The notes: a model not told the origin generated them from the letters alone. Positions 26,793-36,212 are shown, numbered from the stretch's first letter. The stretch is DNA of 64,000 nucleotides from Streptomyces diacarni (GCF_003323715.1 NZ_QOIN01000047.1:310001-374000), one strand, 5' to 3'. A program made the numbers and translations.

Positions 26793-27296
26793 TCAGGCGT
26801 CCTTGGACTCGCCCTCGGCCTCGGCGTCGGCCTCGGCCGACTCCTTCTTCAGGTCGGCGACAGCCTCGTCACCGGCGGCGTCCTTCGCGGAGCGCTTGGT
26901 CGCGGCCTCGGCCTCGCCGACCGCGGTCTGCTGCACCGTCAGCGCCTCGACCAGCTCGATGACCGCCATCGGGGCGTTGTCGCCACGACGCGGGCCGATC
27001 TTGGTGATGCGGGTGTAGCCACCGGGACGGTTCTCGTACCGCGGGCCGATCTCGGTGAAGAGGGTGTGGACGACGCTCTTGTCGAGGATCGTGCGCATGA
27101 CCTGGCGACGGTTGTGCAGGTCGCCCTTCTTCGCCTTGGTGATCAGACGCTCGGCGACCGGACGCAGGCGGCGGGCCTTCGACTCGGTCGTCGTGATGCG
27201 GCCGTGCTCGAACAGCGCGGTCGCCAGGTTGCCCAGCATCGCCTTCTGGTGCGAGGCGCTGCCGCCCAGACGGGGACCCTTGGTGGGCTTCGGCAT
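26793..27296 (-). CDS. rplQ: Ribosomal protein L17
   Basis: 50S protein near the exit tunnel. MPKPTKGPRLGGSASHQKAM, LATALFEHGRITTTESKARR and NRPGGYTRITKIGPRRGDNA are diagnostic. 167 aa: about 40 residues longer than E. coli, owing to an acidic Glu/Ala tail common in actinobacteria. A 219-bp gap to rpoA holds a dispersed repeat. Confidence 0.98.
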   Translation of the reverse strand: MPKPTKGPRLGGSASHQKAMLGNLATALFEHGRITTTESKARRLRPVAERLITKAKKGDLHNRRQVMRTILDKSVVHTLFTEIGPRYENRPGGYTRITKIGPRRGDNAPMAVIELVEALTVQQTAVGEAEAATKRSAKDAAGDEAVADLKKESAEADAEAEGESKDA

Positions 27297-27411
27297 GGTG
27301 CTTCTCCTTACGTTGTCCCTGCACCGGCCGTGTCAGGAACCGGCGGCAGTCCCGGCCGTATCAGGTACCGGGGTTTCGGACCCGCGGCGGGCTGCTGCCC
27401 GAGCGGGATGC

Positions 27412-27467
27412 CCCCGAAGGGGCGCGGGGAACTGCGCGACCGGCCACAGCCGGCCTGCAGCTCCCCG
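27412..27467. repeat. Dispersed GC-rich intergenic repeat, copy B
   Basis: CCCCGAAGGGGCGCGGGGAA followed by CTGCGCGACC and a GGCC...GGCC hairpin, in the rpoA-rplQ gap. It shares its core with copies at 32226 (inverted) and 56812, and partly with 9144. Confidence 0.85.
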
Positions 27468-27515
27468 ACAACAGCGACAGGGCAGACGCTCAGGACCGCC
27501 CCGTCACCGAAGGTC

Positions 27516-28538
27516 TCAGTACTGCTCGGTCTCCACGAACCCGGCGTCCGTGTCGTCCTCGGCGCCGAAGGCGTCGGCCGCAGCCGTCGGGTCGAACCCG
27601 GGAGGCGAGTCCTTCAGCGCCAGGCCCATGCCGGCCAGCTTCGCCTTGACCTCGTCGATCGACTTCGCACCGAAGTTGCGGATGTCGAGCAGGTCCGCCT
27701 CGGAGCGGGCCACCAGCTCGCCCACCGAGTGGATGCCCTCGCGCTTGAGGCAGTTGTACGACCGAACGGTGAGCTCCAGCTCCTCGATCGGCAGCGCCAG
27801 GTCGGCGGCGAGCGCGGCGTCGGTCGGGGACGGGCCCATGTCGATGCCCTCGGCGTCGACGTTGAGCTCGCGAGCCAGACCGAACAGCTCGACCAGGGTC
27901 TTGCCGGCCGACGCCATGGCGTCACGCGGGCGCATGGCCTGCTTGGTCTCGACGTCGACGATCAGCTTGTCGAAGTCGGTGCGCTGCTCGACACGGGTCG
28001 CCTCGACCTTGTAGGTGACCTTGAGGACGGGCGAGTAGATGGAGTCGACCGGGATGCGGCCGATCTCCTGGCCCACCTGCTTGTTCTGCACGGCGGAGAC
28101 GTAGCCGCGGCCGCGCTCGACGGTCAGCTCCATCTCCAGCTTGCCCTTGCCGTTCAGCGTGGCGAGGACCAGGTCCGGGTTGTGCACCTCGACACCCGCG
28201 GGCGGCGCGATGTCCGCGGCGGTGACCAGGCCCGGGCCCTGCTTGCGCAGGTACATCACGACCGGCTCGTCGTGCTCCGAGGAGACGACGAGGGACTTGA
28301 TGTTGAGGATGAGGTCGGTGACGTCCTCCTTGACGCCCGGCACGGTGGAGAACTCGTGCAGGACACCGTCGATGCGGATGGACGTGACCGCCGCACCCGG
28401 GATCGAGGAGAGGAGCGTACGACGCAGAGAGTTACCGAGGGTGTAGCCGAAGCCCGGCTCCAGCGGCTCGATCACGAACCGGGACCGGAACTCGTCGACG
28501 ACCTCTTCGGTCAGGGAAGGACGCTGAGCGATCAGCAT
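27516..28538 (-). CDS. rpoA: RNA polymerase alpha subunit
   Basis: 340 aa, the Streptomyces length. The N-terminal assembly domain starts MLIAQRPSLTEEVVDEFRSR with LGNSLRRTLLSSIPGAAVTS. The C-terminal domain has SYNCLKREGIHSVGELVARS and DIRNFGAKSIDEVKAKL for UP-element and activator contacts. The ATG at 28538 is preceded by AACTGGAGG. An acidic tail ends ETEQY. Confidence 0.98.
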   Translation of the reverse strand: MLIAQRPSLTEEVVDEFRSRFVIEPLEPGFGYTLGNSLRRTLLSSIPGAAVTSIRIDGVLHEFSTVPGVKEDVTDLILNIKSLVVSSEHDEPVVMYLRKQGPGLVTAADIAPPAGVEVHNPDLVLATLNGKGKLEMELTVERGRGYVSAVQNKQVGQEIGRIPVDSIYSPVLKVTYKVEATRVEQRTDFDKLIVDVETKQAMRPRDAMASAGKTLVELFGLARELNVDAEGIDMGPSPTDAALAADLALPIEELELTVRSYNCLKREGIHSVGELVARSEADLLDIRNFGAKSIDEVKAKLAGMGLALKDSPPGFDPTAAADAFGAEDDTDAGFVETEQY

Positions 28539-28680
28539 GAGATGTGTGCCTCCAGTTTTCGGCAACCGCTATTTGATGCCGGTACTGCAAGGGTACGGGC
28601 GGCCCGGCCGAATCCGACCGAACCGCCCCCACCCTGTGAGCCGTGCCTCGAACAGGCCCGAGGACGGCTCGATGTACTGC

Positions 28681-28731
28681 TTACTTCGAGTACAGCTCGA
28701 CGATCAGCTGCTCCTGCACCTGGGTGTCGAT
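28681..28731 (-). pseudogene. Duplicated 3' end of rpsD
   Basis: 51 bp identical to the last 16 codons plus stop of rpsD (28822-28872), encoding IDTQVQEQLIVELYSK. It is separated from the gene end by 90 bp, which contain the hairpin TCGGGGA-ACGA-TCCCCGA (28743-28760). No start or other rpsD sequence is attached, so it is a remnant. The remaining rpsD-rpoA gap shows no gene. Confidence 0.95.
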
Positions 28732-28821
28732 ACTGCGTCCCCTCGGGGAACGATCCCCGAACCCCAAGCCGAAACCGGGGCGGGCCCGCAGACCAGGTAC
28801 CGGAACGAGGAACCGACCCGA

Positions 28822-29448
28822 TTACTTCGAGTACAGCTCGACGATCAGCTGCTCCTGCACCTGGGTGTCGATGACCTGGCGCTCGGGCAGCGAGTGGACG
28901 AGGACCCGCAGCTTGGAGGGGATGGCCTCCAGCCACGCCGGAACCGTCTTGTCTCCGGCCTCCGCGACCGCCACCTGGAAGGGGGTCAGGTTACGGGAGG
29001 GCTCGCGCACCTCGACGATGTCGTTCACGGACACCCGCGCCGAGGGGATGTCGGTCTTGCGACCGTTCAGCGTGATGTGACCGTGCTTGACCAGCTGACG
29101 TGCGTGGTCGCGGGACTTGGCGAAGCCGGCCCGGTACACGACGTTGTCCAGGCGGGTCTCCAGGATGCGCAGCAGGTTGTCACCCGTCTTGCCCTGGAGC
29201 CGGTTGGCCTCGTTGTAGTACCCGCGGAACTGCTTCTCGAGGACACCGTAGATCCGAGCGGCCTTCTGCTTCTCACGCTTCTGCAGCAGGTACTCGGAGT
29301 CCTTGGTGCGCCCGCGTCCGTGCTCACCCGGGGGGTAAGGACGGATCTCGATCGGGCACTTCGCGCTCTCGCACTTAGCTCCCTTGAGGAAGAGCTTCTG
29401 CTTCTCCCGACGGCAACGCTTGCAGTCGGCCCCGGTGTAACGCGCCAT
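28822..29448 (-). CDS. rpsD: Ribosomal protein S4
   Basis: Primary 16S-binding 30S protein. It is the zinc-type (C+) form with Cys9, Cys12, Cys26 and Cys31. The S4 RNA-binding domain FAKSRDHARQLVKHGHITLN is present. 208 aa. Its last 51 bp are duplicated downstream. It follows rpsK by 25 bp. Confidence 0.98.
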   Translation of the reverse strand: MARYTGADCKRCRREKQKLFLKGAKCESAKCPIEIRPYPPGEHGRGRTKDSEYLLQKREKQKAARIYGVLEKQFRGYYNEANRLQGKTGDNLLRILETRLDNVVYRAGFAKSRDHARQLVKHGHITLNGRKTDIPSARVSVNDIVEVREPSRNLTPFQVAVAEAGDKTVPAWLEAIPSKLRVLVHSLPERQVIDTQVQEQLIVELYSK

Positions 29449-29473
29449 GTGTGGTGATCTCCTACTTCAGTTC

Positions 29474-29878
29474 TCAGACCCGGCGACGCTTCGGCGGGCG
29501 GCAGCCGTTGTGCGGGGTGGGGGTGACGTCCTGGATCGAGCCGACCTCGAGGCCGGTGGCCTGGAGGGAACGGATCGCGGTCTCACGGCCGGAGCCGGGA
29601 CCCTTGACGAAGACGTCGACCTTGCGCATGCCGTGCTCCTGCGCGCGGCGCGCCGCGTTCTCGGCGGCCATCTGCGCGGCGAACGGCGTCGACTTCCGCG
29701 AGCCCTTGAAGCCGACGTGGCCGGCCGAGGCCCAGGAGATCACGTTGCCGGTGGGGTCGGTGATCGAGACGATCGTGTTGTTGAACGTGCTCTTGATGTG
29801 AGCGTGCCCGTGGGCGACGTTCTTCTTCTCCTTGCGGCGCACCTTCTTGGCGCCGGCCGTACGGCCCTTCGGAGGCAT
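29474..29878 (-). CDS. rpsK: Ribosomal protein S11
   Basis: 30S platform protein. VRRKEKKNVAHGHAHIKSTF, NTIVSITDPTGNVISWASAG and DVTPTPHNGCRPPKRRRV are diagnostic. 134 aa. It lies between rpsM (67-bp gap) and rpsD. Confidence 0.98.
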   Translation of the reverse strand: MPPKGRTAGAKKVRRKEKKNVAHGHAHIKSTFNNTIVSITDPTGNVISWASAGHVGFKGSRKSTPFAAQMAAENAARRAQEHGMRKVDVFVKGPGSGRETAIRSLQATGLEVGSIQDVTPTPHNGCRPPKRRRV

Positions 29879-29945
29879 ATAGAGATAACTCCCGTGAGGT
29901 GGTCGGTCCTACTACGCGGACCGCTTGCAGCGTGTCCGGTGCGGA

Positions 29946-30326
29946 CTACTTCTTGCCCGGCTTCTTCTTGCCGGCGATGGCGCGACGCGGGCCCTTACGG
30001 GTGCGGGCGTTGGTCTTGGTGCGCTGGCCGTGGACCGGGAGACCGCGCCGGTGACGCAGACCCTCGTAGCAGCCGATCTCCACCTTGCGGCGGATGTCGG
30101 CCTGGATCTCACGGCGGAGGTCACCCTCGACCTGGAGGTTGTTGTCCACGTATTCGCGGAGCTGGACCATCTCCTCCTCGCCCAGGTCCCGCACGCGGGT
30201 GTCGGGGCTGACCCCGGTCTCGCGCAGGGTCTGCTGGGCAAGGGTGCGGCCGATGCCGAAGACGTAGGTGAGGGCGACCTCGACGCGCTTCTCGCGCGGA
30301 AGGTCGACGCCAGCGAGGCGTGCCAT
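29946..30326 (-). CDS. rpsM: Ribosomal protein S13
   Basis: 30S head protein contacting tRNA and L5. MARLAGVDLPREKRVEVALT, YVFGIGRTLAQQTL and RHRRGLPVHGQRTKTNARTR are diagnostic. 126 aa with the Lys-rich tail GKKKPGKK. Confidence 0.98.
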   Translation of the reverse strand: MARLAGVDLPREKRVEVALTYVFGIGRTLAQQTLRETGVSPDTRVRDLGEEEMVQLREYVDNNLQVEGDLRREIQADIRRKVEIGCYEGLRHRRGLPVHGQRTKTNARTRKGPRRAIAGKKKPGKK

Positions 30327-30385
30327 GGATGTGGCTCCTGATGATTTCGTCGGAGGTCTGCAGCAGTGCCGTTCCCTCCATGCCT

Positions 30386-30437
30386 TTCGGCTGGGGGTGT
30401 CCCCTGCTCGAAGAGCGTGAGGGAGGGTCCCCGGCCT
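30386..30437. repeat. Streptomyces-type hairpin repeat in the rpmJ-rpsM gap
   Basis: TTTCGGCTGGGGGTGTCCCC, then TGCTCGAAGAGCGTGAGGGA, ending GGGTCCCC. It contains the small hairpin GCTC-GAA-GAGC flanked by G- and C-runs. It lies in the 209-bp gap between rpmJ and rpsM, the only long gap in that stretch. Confidence 0.65.
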
Positions 30438-30535
30438 CCGACCGGGGGTGTCGACACCGTCGAGGGTGTCGGGCCCTGCTTATGTGACTGTTGCTCGCGT
30501 CGCGCGAAGGTACTGCGAAAGGCAGGTGGTGTGCG

Positions 30536-30649
30536 TCAGCCCTGGCGCTGCTTGTGGCGCAGGTTGTCGCAGATGACCATGACCCGGCCGTGGCGGCGGA
30601 TCACCTTGCACTTGTCGCAGATCTTCTTGACGCTCGGCTTGACCTTCAT
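30536..30649 (-). CDS. rpmJ: Ribosomal protein L36
   Basis: 37-aa protein MKVKPSVKKICDKCKVIRRH... with the zinc ligands Cys11, Cys14, Cys27 and His32, so it is the zinc-binding (C+) form. It lies between infA (74-bp gap) and rpsM, the usual bacterial order. Confidence 0.98.
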   Translation of the reverse strand: MKVKPSVKKICDKCKVIRRHGRVMVICDNLRHKQRQG

Positions 30650-30723
30650 GTGGTGAGGTTCTCCGGGTCTGGCCTTCTCCCCACGAGCCTCACGGGGCGG
30701 GGATACCGGCACGATCTGTCGCT

Positions 30724-30945
30724 CTACTTGTAGCGGTAGACGATCCGTCCGCGCGTCAGGTCGTACGGAGACAGCTCCACCACGACCCGGTCGTCGGGAA
30801 GGATACGGATGTAGTGCATCCGCATCTTGCCGCTGATGTGCGCGAGGACCTGGTGCCCGTTCTGGAGCTCCACCTTGAACATCGCGTTCGGGAGAGACTC
30901 GACGACGGTGCCCTCGATCTCGATGGCCCCTTGTTTTTTGGCCAT
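30724..30945 (-). CDS. infA: Translation initiation factor IF-1
   Basis: 73-aa OB-fold factor that binds the 30S A-site. MAKKQGAIEIEGTVVESLPN, NGHQVLAHISGKMRMHYIRI and RGRIVYRYK are diagnostic. The ATG at 30945 matches the universal family start. First gene of the infA-rpmJ-rpsM-rpsK-rpsD-rpoA-rplQ run. Confidence 0.98.
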   Translation of the reverse strand: MAKKQGAIEIEGTVVESLPNAMFKVELQNGHQVLAHISGKMRMHYIRILPDDRVVVELSPYDLTRGRIVYRYK

Positions 30946-31030
30946 GCTTGAGCGCTTCACCTTCCGGGATCGGCTACCTGGGAGGCCCCGGCTCTCCGCA
31001 CGCATACGGATATACCTGGGCCGACGAGCC

Positions 31031-31060
31031 AGTCTACGACACGCCGTCGAGAAAGACGAA
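31031..31060 (-). promoter_or_regulatory. Candidate infA promoter
   Basis: On the minus strand TAGACT (31031-31036) lies 18 bp from TTCGTC (31055-31060). The -10 is consensus-like and the -35 is weak. It lies 86 bp upstream of infA in the 240-bp gap after map. Confidence 0.45.
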
Positions 31061-31185
31061 TCGTGGAGTATCCCCGCTACCCGCCCTCGTTATTCCCCCC
31101 ACCTCGCCTGTTCCCGAAACTTCCCGGCTCCGGAGAGGCCCGCGACCCCGGTTCCGGGAGGGGCGGGGCAGAGGTTTCAGCCACC

Positions 31186-32022
31186 TCAGCCCAGCGGGTC
31201 GGGTGCCACCTCGACGCCGAGCTCGGCGAGCTTCGCGCGCCCCCCGTCGGGGGCGGTCAGCACGAACGGGCCCTGCTCCGTCAGAGCGATCGAGTGCTCC
31301 CAGTGGGACGACCACGTGCCGTCGTTCGTCTTGACCGTCCACTCGTCGGAGAGAACGTGCGTGCGCGCCGTGCCGAGGCTCACCATCGGCTCGATGGCCA
31401 GGCACATGCCGGGCACCAGCTTGGGACCGCGGCCCCGGCGCCGCTCGACGTAGTTCAGCAGGTGGGGGTCCATGTGCATCTGCGAGCCGATGCCGTGGCC
31501 GCCGTAGTCCTCGATGATCCCGTACTTGCCGCCGGCAGGACGCGGCTGCCTGCGGATGTAGCTCTCGATCGCCTTGGAGACGTCCACCAGCCGGTTGCCC
31601 TTGCGCATGGCGGCGAGCCCCGCCCACATGGACTCCTCCGTCACCCGGGAGAGCTCCCGCAGCTCGGCCGAGTGCCCCTCGCCGACGAAGACGGTCAGCG
31701 CCGCGTCGCCGTGCCAGCCGTCGATGATCGCGCCCGCGTCGATGGACAGCAGGTCCCCCGCCTTCAGGACGGTCTCCTTGCTGGGGATGCCGTGCACGAC
31801 GACGTCGTTCACCGAGGTGCAGATGTTGCCGGGGAAGCCGCCGTAGCCGAGGAAGTTCGGCTTCGCTCCGTGGTCGGCGAGGACCTTCGCCGCGACCTCG
31901 TCCAGGTCCTTCGTCGTCGCGCCGGGGACGGCGGCGGCCGCGCAGGCCTCGTGCATCGCGGCGACGACCAGCCCCGCCTCGCGCATCTTCGCGATCTGCT
32001 CCGGGGTCTTGATCTCGACCAT
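31186..32022 (-). CDS. map: Type I methionine aminopeptidase
   Basis: Removes the initiator Met. Metal ligands are in LLSIDAGAIIDGWHGDAALT (two Asp), GGHGIGSQMH (His), AIEPMV (Glu) and the final SHWEHSIALTEQGPF (Glu). 278 aa without a zinc-finger extension. Separated from adk by 349 bp containing a terminator and a dispersed repeat. Confidence 0.97.
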   Translation of the reverse strand: MVEIKTPEQIAKMREAGLVVAAMHEACAAAAVPGATTKDLDEVAAKVLADHGAKPNFLGYGGFPGNICTSVNDVVVHGIPSKETVLKAGDLLSIDAGAIIDGWHGDAALTVFVGEGHSAELRELSRVTEESMWAGLAAMRKGNRLVDVSKAIESYIRRQPRPAGGKYGIIEDYGGHGIGSQMHMDPHLLNYVERRRGRGPKLVPGMCLAIEPMVSLGTARTHVLSDEWTVKTNDGTWSSHWEHSIALTEQGPFVLTAPDGGRAKLAELGVEVAPDPLG

Positions 32023-32225
32023 GACGCCTTCCGCCTTCCCTGACCGGCGCTGAGCCGGTGCCGACCGAATGTTCTGCTGCTACCTGTCAAGTCTGCCAGG
32101 CCCCTCGCCGGGGCCGGTCGCTCTGTCGCTGCGATCGGGGCCTCGCGGTGGCTCGGCCCCGAGTGTGTGGGGGCTCCCGGGGTGCCCCGTGCCGCCGGTG
32201 ACTGCGTGTTCGACCGCCCTGGCCG

Positions 32226-32250
32226 CCCGCGCAGTTCCCCGCGCCCCTGG
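32226..32250. repeat. Dispersed GC-rich intergenic repeat, copy C (inverted)
   Basis: Reverse-orientation core CCGCGCAGTTCCCCGCGCCC in the map-adk gap, matching copies B and D. No gene is seen in 32023-32371. Confidence 0.8.
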
Positions 32251-32293
32251 GCGTCCTCCCCCTGGCCGGGGGGTGAGTCTGAGGGGGCGCATG

Positions 32294-32328
32294 GATGTGG
32301 GGGCCGGGCGGTGCCCGGCCCCCACATC
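32294..32328 (-). terminator. Terminator hairpin after adk
   Basis: Perfect 16-bp inverted repeat (GATGTGGGGGCCGGGC and its complement, 3-nt loop), 44 bp after the adk stop. It should end the secY-adk transcript before map. Confidence 0.88.
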
Positions 32329-32371
32329 AGGAAGGAGTCGCCGCGGGTGACCGCCGCGCCATTGGGGACGG

Positions 32372-33028
32372 TCAGGCGCGCGTACGCTGCAGCGCACTCA
32401 TCGCCCGCTCCGTCACCTCGCCGACCGCGCCGAGCGCGGGGATCGTGGTCACGAGCCCCTGCGCCTTGTAGTGGTCGATGATCGGCTCGGTCTCGCTGTG
32501 GTAGACCTCGAGGCGCTTGCGGACCGTCTCCTCGCGGTCGTCCTCGCGCTGGTAGAGCTCGCCGCCGCACGCGTCGCAGACGCCGTCGGTCTTGGGAGCG
32601 CTGTATTCCACGTGGAAGACGTGGCTGCTGTCGTTGCGGCAGATGCGCCGTCCGGCGATCCGCTTGACGACCTCGTCCTCGGGGACCTCCAGGTCGAGAA
32701 CGGCGTCCAGCTTCTGGTCCGTCTCGTCCAGGTAGCCGTCCAGGGCCCTGGCCTGGGCGATGTTGCGGGGGAAACCGTCGAGCAGGAATCCGCTCTCGGC
32801 GTCCGGCTGCGCCATCCGGTCCTTGGCCATGCCGATGGTGATCTCGTCCGGCACGAGCTGTCCGGCGCTCATGTACTCCTTGGCCTTCTGGCCGAGCTGA
32901 GTGCCCTGGCTCATGTTGGCGCGGAAGAGGTCACCGGTGGCGATGTGCGGGATGGCCAGGTTCTTCGCGAGGAAGGCGGCCTGTGTTCCCTTGCCCGCAC
33001 CAGGCGGTCCGACGAGGACGATACGCAT
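32372..33028 (-). CDS. adk: Adenylate kinase
   Basis: ATP + AMP to 2 ADP. P-loop GPPGAGKGTQAAFLA at about 7-21, GFLLDGFPRNIAQA, and a long-type LID with CRNDSSHVFH...CDACGG, likely zinc-binding. 218 aa. The start overlaps the secY stop by one base (TGATG). Confidence 0.97.
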   Translation of the reverse strand: MRIVLVGPPGAGKGTQAAFLAKNLAIPHIATGDLFRANMSQGTQLGQKAKEYMSAGQLVPDEITIGMAKDRMAQPDAESGFLLDGFPRNIAQARALDGYLDETDQKLDAVLDLEVPEDEVVKRIAGRRICRNDSSHVFHVEYSAPKTDGVCDACGGELYQREDDREETVRKRLEVYHSETEPIIDHYKAQGLVTTIPALGAVGEVTERAMSALQRTRA

Positions 33029-34341
33029 CAGCGGAGGAACCCTTCGTAATGGCGCTGCTGAAGCTGGCTCTCGATCTGCTTCACGGTCTCAAGACCGACG
33101 CCCACGATGATCAGGATGCTCGTTCCGCCGAACGGGAAGTTCTGGTTGGCGTTGAACATGATCAGCGCGACGGTCGGCACCAGTGCGATCAGACCCAGGT
33201 ACAGAGAGCCGGGCCACGTGATGCGGTTCAGCACGTAGCTCAGGTACTCCGCGGTGGGACGACCAGCCCGGATGCCCGGGATGAAGCCACCATACTTCTT
33301 CATGTTGTCGGCCACTTCTTCGGGGTTGAAGGAGATGGCCACGTAGAAGAAGGCGAAGAAGACGATCAGCAGGAAATAGGTCGCAATGTAGAGGGGGTGG
33401 TCACCCTTGACGAAATGCGACTGGATCCACTGTGCCCAGCCTGCCTGCGAGCCGCTGAACTGCACGATCAGCGCCGGAATGTAGAGCAGCGAGGACGCGA
33501 AGATGACGGGAATCACACCCGCCTGGTTGACCTTGAGCGGAATGTAGGTCGAGGTTCCGCCGTAACTGCGTCGCCCGATCATCCGCTTCGCGTACTGCAC
33601 CGGAATGCGGCGCTGTGCCTGTTCCACGAAGACCACGAGGGCGACCATCGCGAGGCCGCAGATGATGACGGCGCCGAATTCGATCCAGCCGTCGGCGAGC
33701 TTGCCCTGCTTCTTGATGGCCCACAGCGCGCCGGGGAAACCGGCCGCGATGGAGACGAACATCAGGATGGACATGCCGTTGCCGATGCCGCGGTCGGTGA
33801 TGACCTCACCGAGCCACATGATCAGGCCGGTGCCGGCGGTCATGGTGATGACCATCACGGCGGTGGTGAAGATCGACTGGTCGGGGATGATCTGGCTGGC
33901 GACGCTGCAGTTCTGGAAGAGGGTGCCGCTGCGTGCGGTGGCGACGAGGCCGGTGGCCTGGAGGATGGCGAGCGCGACGGTCAGATAACGCGTGTACTGC
34001 GTGATCTTCCCCTGGCCCGACTGCCCTTCCTTCTTCAGGGCCTCGAGCCGCGGGATGACCACGACCAGCAGCTGCAGGATGATGCTCGCCGTGATGTACG
34101 GCATGATCCCGAGCGCGAAGATGGTGATCTGAAGCAGCGCGCCGCCGCTGAACATGTTGACCAGGCCGAAGAGCCCCTGCGCGCCCTTGGCCTCGTCCAT
34201 ACACGCTTGGACGTTCTCATAGCTGACGCCCGGCACCGGGACGTGCGCTCCGATCCGGAAGAGCACCATGATGCCGAGCGTGAAGAGCAGCTTCTTGCGC
34301 AGGTCGGGCGTCTGGAACGCCCGGGCGAACGCGGTGAGCAC
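33028..34341 (-). CDS. secY: Preprotein translocase subunit SecY
   Basis: Central channel of the Sec translocon with ten predicted membrane helices. MLTAFARAFQTPDLRKKLLF, IMPYITASIILQLL (plug/helix 2 region), NGMSILMFVSIAAGFPGALW and RPTAEYLSYVLNRITWPGSL are typical. 437 aa. It begins its own unit: a strong hairpin separates it from rplO, with a 201-bp gap. Confidence 0.97.
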   Translation of the reverse strand: MLTAFARAFQTPDLRKKLLFTLGIMVLFRIGAHVPVPGVSYENVQACMDEAKGAQGLFGLVNMFSGGALLQITIFALGIMPYITASIILQLLVVVIPRLEALKKEGQSGQGKITQYTRYLTVALAILQATGLVATARSGTLFQNCSVASQIIPDQSIFTTAVMVITMTAGTGLIMWLGEVITDRGIGNGMSILMFVSIAAGFPGALWAIKKQGKLADGWIEFGAVIICGLAMVALVVFVEQAQRRIPVQYAKRMIGRRSYGGTSTYIPLKVNQAGVIPVIFASSLLYIPALIVQFSGSQAGWAQWIQSHFVKGDHPLYIATYFLLIVFFAFFYVAISFNPEEVADNMKKYGGFIPGIRAGRPTAEYLSYVLNRITWPGSLYLGLIALVPTVALIMFNANQNFPFGGTSILIIVGVGLETVKQIESQLQQRHYEGFLR

Positions 34342-34480
34342 GGTGCCTCCTGCGCCCCCCGCGGTGTTGAGTGCGCGAGAGGTGACGGTCTTGAGGATCG
34401 ACAGATATCAACGGTGGTGCCACCTTACCGGCGACGGCACCTGGTAGAAACGACCAGCCCGGGAAAGAACTGCCGGGCAA

Positions 34481-34525
34481 ACGACCAGCCGGGGATGTCC
34501 CGTTGGGACATCCCCGGCCTGTCGT
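34481..34525 (-). terminator. Terminator hairpin after rplO
   Basis: 14-bp perfect stem GCCGGGGATGTCCC / GGGACATCCCCGGC with a 3-nt loop, extended by five more pairs (ACGAC/GTCGT) beyond a 2-nt mismatch. It follows the rplO stop and should separate the spc cluster from secY. Confidence 0.9.
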
Positions 34526-34542
34526 TCACGTGGTCAACGAAC

Positions 34543-34995
34543 TCAGATGAGTTCGGTGACGGTGCCGCCGGCGGCGGTGATCTTCTCCTTGGCGGAGCCG
34601 GAGACCTTGTCGACGGTCACCGTCAGCGCCACCGAGATGTCGCCGGAGCCGAGCACCTTGACCAGCTCGTTCTTGCGTACGGCGCCCTTGGCGACCAGGT
34701 CGGCCACCGTGACCTCGCCACCCTCGGGGTAGAGGGCGGCCAGCTTGTCCAGGTTCACGACCTGGAACTGCTTGTGCGCCGGGTTGTTGAAGCCCTTGAG
34801 CTTGGGCAGCCGCATGACCAGCGGCATCTGCCCACCCTCGAAGCGCTCCGGAACCTGGTACCGGGCCTTCGTGCCCTTGGTGCCACGACCCGCCGTCTTG
34901 CCCTTGGAGGCCTCACCACGACCCACGCGGGTCTTGGCGGTCTTGGCCCCGGGGGCCGGACGGAGGTTGTGGACCTTCAGCGGGTTGTCACCCAT
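34543..34995 (-). CDS. rplO: Ribosomal protein L15
   Basis: 150 aa. KVHNLRPAPGAKTAKTRVGR, GRGTKGTKARYQVPERFEGG and QMPLVMRLPKLKGF are diagnostic. One base separates it from rpmD; last gene of the S10-spc transcript by the hairpin that follows. Confidence 0.98.
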   Translation of the reverse strand: MGDNPLKVHNLRPAPGAKTAKTRVGRGEASKGKTAGRGTKGTKARYQVPERFEGGQMPLVMRLPKLKGFNNPAHKQFQVVNLDKLAALYPEGGEVTVADLVAKGAVRKNELVKVLGSGDISVALTVTVDKVSGSAKEKITAAGGTVTELI

Positions 34996-34996
34996 G

Positions 34997-35178
34997 TCAG
35001 TCGACCTCCTCGACCGTCACGAGGTGGCGCACGGTGTGCACCTGCCCGCGCACGATGTCGCTGGCCTCGCGGACGGCCACATCGTTGACGCGCTTGAGAC
35101 CGAGGGTCCGCAGCGTGTCACGGTGGTTCTGCTTGGTCCCGATCACGGAACGCGTCTGCGTGATCTTGAGCTGAGCCA

Positions 35179-35179
<1 letters not shown>
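34997..35179 (-). CDS. rpmD: Ribosomal protein L30
   Basis: 60 aa: MAQLKITQTRSVIGTKQNHR, TLRTLGLKRVNDVAVREASD. The ATG overlaps the rpsE stop (TAATG), so it is coupled. Confidence 0.97.
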
Positions 35180-35781
<602 letters not shown>

Positions 35782-35825
35782 TGGAATTACCTCTCTCTTT
35801 GTCCGCTAGCTCACGGAACCGGGGC

Positions 35826-36209
35826 TCAGAACCTGAGCCCGGCCTCGCGGGCGGCGTCAGCCAGAGCGGCAATCCGCCCTGCGTACTTGTTACCACCGCG
35901 GTCGAACACCACAGTCTCGACCCCCGCGGCCTTGGCGCGCTCGGCGACCAGGGCCCCGACCTGCTGGGCCTGGGCGCTCTTGTCACCCTCACCACCGCGG
36001 ACGGTGCCGTCCAGGTGCGACGCCGAGGCCAGCGTGTGGCCCGCGATGTCGTCGATCACCTGGGCGGTGATCCCGCGGTTGGTGCGCGTCACCACAAGAC
36101 GGGGGCGCTCGGAAGTGCCCGAGACCTTCTTGCGGATGCGGATGTGACGGCGCTTGGCGGCGGCACGCTTGTAGGCGTCGCCCTTGGCGATCTTCACGCC
36201 GTATGCCAT
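35826..36209 (-). CDS. rplR: Ribosomal protein L18
   Basis: 5S rRNA-binding protein, 127 aa. RRHIRIRKKVSGTSERPRLV, TRTNRGITAQVIDD and FDRGGNKYAGRIAALADAAR are diagnostic. 3-bp gap after rplF. Confidence 0.98.
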   Translation of the reverse strand: MAYGVKIAKGDAYKRAAAKRRHIRIRKKVSGTSERPRLVVTRTNRGITAQVIDDIAGHTLASASHLDGTVRGGEGDKSAQAQQVGALVAERAKAAGVETVVFDRGGNKYAGRIAALADAAREAGLRF

Positions 36210-36212
36210 GGC

